From Anaerolineae bacterium (GTDB lineage: Bacteria; Chloroflexota; Anaerolineae; B4-G1; SLSP01), in NCBI GenBank assembly GCA_016927095.1, contig JAFGNI010000720.1:1-8002 (forward strand): a DNA stretch of 8,002 nt, written 5' to 3'. The notes below the pieces were generated by a model, which made no database searches, had not been told where the DNA came from, and saw only the letters and a program-made list of their open reading frames with translations. Below are positions 4,875 through 8,002 of this stretch, one piece after another (the stretch's first letter is position 1; each line of letters begins with the position of its first letter). The translations under genes were made by a program, and so were the position numbers.

Positions 4875-5987
4875 ATGCGCTGGGCACCATTTGCACTGGA
4901 GCGGTTCTTCGCGCGCTATGAGTTCAGCATCGACTATGTCCTCTGCGCGTCCGACTGCGAGTCCATGACGTTGGGCGAGCTGTTGGCACTCGAGCCTGGC
5001 GCAGCCGCGGCCTTTCAGGAGCTGTGGCTAGGTTACACGGAGTCTGCTGGAAATCCCGAGTTGCGACAGCAGATCGCGGCGATCTATGAGAGCATCGAGT
5101 CCGATGAGGTCCTCGTCCACAGCGGGGCGGAGGAGGCGATCTTCCTCCTGATGCACGCCCTGTTGGAGGCCGGCGATCACCTCGTCGTTCAGTGGCCTTG
5201 CTATCAGTCGCTGGCAGAGGTGGCCCGGGGCCTTGGCTGCCAGGTACGTCGATGGTCAGTGCGGGCATCCGATGGCTGGGTGCTGGATCCCGATGAGCTG
5301 GAGCGCCTTGTCGATGGCGATACGCGATTGGTGGTCATCAATACGCCCCACAATCCCACCGGCTACCATATGCCGCCGCAAGTCTACGAGCGCGTGGTCG
5401 AGTTGGCGAATACCCACGGGTTTCACCTTTTCTCCGACGAGGTCTACCGTGAGTCCGAATACAAAGCCGGGGCCAGGCTAACAGCGTCCTGCGATCTAGG
5501 TGAGCGGATGCTGTCCCTGGGTGTCATGTCCAAGACCTACGGGCTGCCCGGATTGCGGGTTGGCTGGCTTGCCACGCACGATGCGGCGCTGTTAGCTCGG
5601 GTAGCGCAACTGAAGGATTACACAACCATCTGCAACGCAGCCCCCAGCGAGTTTCTGGCGACCTTGGCATTGCGGCACCGGGCGCGCTTGGCTGCTCGAA
5701 GCGTAGCGCTGCTCCGGCGAAACCTGGTAGCGTTGGAGGCCTTCATGGCCGCACACACGGAGGTCTTTGACTGGATCCGACCGCAAGCCGGCCCGATAGC
5801 ATTTCCTAGGCTGGTCGGCTCCGCGGCTCGCGAAGGTGCTCTGGCCTTCTGCGAGCGAACGGCCACTATGTCGGGCGTCTTGCTTCTGCCTGGTGATGTC
5901 TACGATTCGCCCGGTCACGTGCGTGTCGGCTTCGGTCGGCGCGACATGCCGGCGGCGCTGTCGCAGCTTGACGCTCATCTATCCTGA
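4875..5987 (+). CDS. Fold-type I PLP-dependent aminotransferase (class I/II)
   Basis: 370 aa, typical length for the aspartate aminotransferase superfamily. Key residues: Tyr110 in PCYQS to cover the PLP ring, Asn160 in TPHNPTG (157-163), Asp188 in SDEVY (187-191) for the pyridine nitrogen, Lys220 in MSKTYG as Schiff-base lysine, Arg228 in GLPGLRVGW for the phosphate, and Arg350 in HVRVGFGRR for the substrate carboxylate. All are present, so it should be active in the cytoplasm. The N-terminus FALERFFARYEF and the LCASDCES and LGYTESAGNPELR segments recall a subgroup often labelled aminotransferase or capreomycidine-synthase (VioD)-like; I recall this resemblance and cannot test it. The substrate is unknown and no biosynthetic cluster is visible. 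The start is fixed by GGAGG 5 nt upstream and the TAG/ATG junction with the small ORF. Confidence 0.92.
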   Translation: MRWAPFALERFFARYEFSIDYVLCASDCESMTLGELLALEPGAAAAFQELWLGYTESAGNPELRQQIAAIYESIESDEVLVHSGAEEAIFLLMHALLEAGDHLVVQWPCYQSLAEVARGLGCQVRRWSVRASDGWVLDPDELERLVDGDTRLVVINTPHNPTGYHMPPQVYERVVELANTHGFHLFSDEVYRESEYKAGARLTASCDLGERMLSLGVMSKTYGLPGLRVGWLATHDAALLARVAQLKDYTTICNAAPSEFLATLALRHRARLAARSVALLRRNLVALEAFMAAHTEVFDWIRPQAGPIAFPRLVGSAAREGALAFCERTATMSGVLLLPGDVYDSPGHVRVGFGRRDMPAALSQLDAHLS

Positions 5988-6047
5988 GTGTTTTGGACTA
6001 TACTGTTAGCGGTTTCTGGCATCTGCGACTATTAGGCCTGTCAACCC

Positions 6048-8002
6048 ATGGATACGACGACTCTGATCACTAAGGTTCTGTTGCCTCGGCGCCGTGATGA
6101 TGTTCTCACGCGCCAACGGCTGCTGAACCGTCTCTACGATATGGTGGACTACAAGCTGGCGCTTGTGTCCGCCCCGGCCGGGTATGGGAAGACAACCCTG
6201 CTGGTCGATTTCGCGACAGATTTGGAGCATCCGGTCTGCTGGTATGCGCTCGACGCCAGCGATCACGACCCCTATCTGTTCCTGCAGCGTCTTGTGATGA
6301 GTATCCGTCGTCGCTTCCCGGACTTTGGCGAGGCGACGCTGCGCGCGCTGGCCGCCGGGTCGGACCTCAGCGGCGGTGCTCCTGGTGTCGTGCGGATCCT
6401 CGTCAACGATATCGTGGCCCAGATTCCCAGGTGGTTTGTGGTGGTGCTAGACGACTACCATGCCTTGGGCAAATCCCCCGAAGTGGATGCCATCATCTCG
6501 AACTTCGTCGCCTATCAACGCGATCAATGCCTGACGATCATCGCCAGCCGGACGGTTCCGAACTTGCCTCTCATCATCCCGTTGGTGGCGCGCGGTGGGG
6601 TGGGCGGCATTGGGCATGACGAGATGCGGTTTGCGCTGGAGGAGATCCAGGAGCTCTTTGCCCATAACTACGGCACCAACCTTACGCCAACCGAGGCCAG
6701 TGCCCTCGCAGAGCAATCTGAGGGTTGGATTACGGGCTTGCTTCTGACAGCCTACACCCGGTTCCAGGGTGTGCTTCAGAGCTGGATCCGGGCACGAAGC
6801 TCGCAGGAGCCTGTTTACGACTATCTGGCGCAGGAGGTCTTTGCGGGACAGCCAGCTGGGATGCAGGAGTTCCTTGTCGTCACGTCGACACTGTCGGAGA
6901 TGAACACGCGGCTCTGCAAGGAGATCTTGGGCATCGATGGCGCCGAGGAGTTCCTTGAGAGTGTTGAGACGCGCAATCTCTTTGTGACCCGACTCGAAGG
7001 GGACTGGTTCCGGTACCATCACCTTTTCCGGGACTTTCTGCAGAACCGGCTTCAGCAGCAGGACCCTAAGCGCTGGGCTGCCCTGCACCAGCGGGCTTCG
7101 GCTTGGTATGAGGCGAACGGCCAAGTGTTGTCGGCGGTGGGGCATTGCCTTGCCGCAGCTGCCTATGACGATGCTGCGCGGTTGATGACGGCGGTCGCGC
7201 GCGATGTCTACGTGGGGGGGCGCTTCACCACGCTGATGACCTGGCGCGAGCAGCTGCCGGACGGGATTTTGCTCGCTCATCCTAGGCTGGCGCTATTCCT
7301 GTCCCGGGCTGCGTACAAGCTGGGAGATCGCGACATCGCGCTGGCGCTGACGGAGGTAGCGGAGCGCGGCTATCGTGCAGACGGCGATGAAGAAGGGGTC
7401 TGCTATGCCCTGCTCCAGCGATGCGAAGTCTGGTTGGCGCAAGGGGAGCTGCGCGAGGCCCTGGCCCTCAGCCAGGAGACCTTGACGCTGATCGAGCGAA
7501 GTGGCGTGCCGGTGGCGTACGAAGCGCACCGTATGCTGGGTCGCACCTATGTTCGGCTAGGCGATCTGGCCAAAGGCCATGACCATCTTCAGAAGGCATT
7601 GGCGGCTGGCGAGCATCAGGGTAGGGACTACGACCGGGCGCTCATCCGTACGAGCCTTGCGCAATGCCTGGGGCTTCAGGGCCGGCTGGACGAAGCGGTG
7701 GACTTGCATCGTGAGGCTGTGGCGATCTGGCGACGCCTTGGTAGCGATGTCGGGCTGGCCGATGAGCTCAACGACCTCGGTTTCCACCTCTACCTACAAG
7801 GTGATTGTGACGAGGCGATGGGTTGCTTCCGAGAGGCCCTCGCCATCAGTCACGAGACTGGGCTTAGGGAAGCAGAGGCTGTCGCGCTGATTGATCTGGG
7901 TGAAATGGCCCGGGATGTTGGACGGGTTGACGAGGCGGAGAGCTTTCTCGAGAAAGGTCACGCGCTTGCCGTGGAGATAGGTGAGAGCTACCTGGCCTCC
8001 TA
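6048..8002 (+). CDS. MalT-like P-loop NTPase with TPR repeats (STAND family), C-terminus beyond window
   Basis: An open frame of 651 codons runs off the right edge. The N-terminus TTTLITKVLLPRRRDD leads to RLLNRLYDMVDYKLALVSAP, then Walker A APAGYGKTT at 42-50 and Walker B VVVLDDYH at 131-138, followed by LTIIASRT like the sensor strand of MalT. YHHLFRDFLQNRL at 323-335 is the MalT-type signature before the winged-helix/TPR arm. From about residue 400 to the end there are tandem helix pairs of TPR type, e.g. QGRLDEAVDLHREAVAIWRR and GDCDEAMGCFREALAIS. Such STAND proteins bind ATP, oligomerise on an inducer and often end in a LuxR helix-turn-helix for transcription; that domain would lie outside the window. 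No good Shine-Dalgarno precedes the ATG, but homology begins right at it. It is 60 nt after the aminotransferase stop, so linkage is possible. The signal and targets are unknown. Confidence 0.9.
   Translation, partial: MDTTTLITKVLLPRRRDDVLTRQRLLNRLYDMVDYKLALVSAPAGYGKTTLLVDFATDLEHPVCWYALDASDHDPYLFLQRLVMSIRRRFPDFGEATLRALAAGSDLSGGAPGVVRILVNDIVAQIPRWFVVVLDDYHALGKSPEVDAIISNFVAYQRDQCLTIIASRTVPNLPLIIPLVARGGVGGIGHDEMRFALEEIQELFAHNYGTNLTPTEASALAEQSEGWITGLLLTAYTRFQGVLQSWIRARSSQEPVYDYLAQEVFAGQPAGMQEFLVVTSTLSEMNTRLCKEILGIDGAEEFLESVETRNLFVTRLEGDWFRYHHLFRDFLQNRLQQQDPKRWAALHQRASAWYEANGQVLSAVGHCLAAAAYDDAARLMTAVARDVYVGGRFTTLMTWREQLPDGILLAHPRLALFLSRAAYKLGDRDIALALTEVAERGYRADGDEEGVCYALLQRCEVWLAQGELREALALSQETLTLIERSGVPVAYEAHRMLGRTYVRLGDLAKGHDHLQKALAAGEHQGRDYDRALIRTSLAQCLGLQGRLDEAVDLHREAVAIWRRLGSDVGLADELNDLGFHLYLQGDCDEAMGCFREALAISHETGLREAEAVALIDLGEMARDVGRVDEAESFLEKGHALAVEIGESYLAS

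Noticed and set aside
5999..6004. TATACT as a -10 box for the MalT-like gene
   Set aside because: A good hexamer, but no -35 at 16-18 nt; the nearby TTGACG (5968-5973) is 25 nt away, and there is no extended -10.
1..8002. CRISPR array, tRNA, rRNA, insertion sequence or phage genes
   Set aside because: No regularly spaced repeats, cloverleaf-like sequence, transposase motif, terminal inverted repeats or phage structural proteins were seen on either strand.

Overview
The window looks like a chromosomal segment from a GC-rich bacterium, most plausibly a member of the Chloroflexota. This rests on gene content (a MalT-type NTPase/TPR protein, a Tad/CpaF-type sequence, and a GNAT enzyme and aminotransferase of styles common there) and is inference, not a phylogenetic result. 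Shine-Dalgarno sites are strong on most genes. No rRNA, tRNA, CRISPR array, transposase or integrase was seen.

Layout. Leftward (minus strand): a predicted FAD-dependent oxidoreductase (2273-3640) is followed after 9 nt by a clan GH-A-like glycoside hydrolase (1187-2263). After a 104-nt gap come glucose-1-phosphate thymidylyltransferase rmlA (189-1082) and, 23 nt further, the first 55 codons of a GNAT acetyltransferase cut by the window edge (1-165). Upstream of the FAD gene is a near-consensus promoter and a possible 42-codon leader ORF whose stop overlaps the FAD start. Rightward (plus strand): a membrane-anchored remnant of a CpaF/TadA secretion ATPase that lacks its catalytic motifs (3911-4618), a 172-nt gap, a 27-aa small ORF (4791-4874) directly abutting a fold-type I PLP aminotransferase (4875-5987), then the first 651 codons of a large MalT-like P-loop/TPR signalling protein (6048 to the window end).

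The two gene sets diverge from about 3641-3910, where two good sigma-70-type promoters stand back to back with their -35 boxes only 12 bp apart, so one regulator could affect both. The oxidoreductase and glycoside hydrolase look translationally coupled and probably act on the same carbohydrate in the cytoplasm; RmlA makes dTDP-glucose for cell-surface or secondary sugars. The most unusual items are the CpaF-like pseudoenzyme, an intact reading frame that kept both ends of the ATPase domain but lost the Walker A lysine and the whole middle, and the small ORF fused stop-to-start with the aminotransferase.
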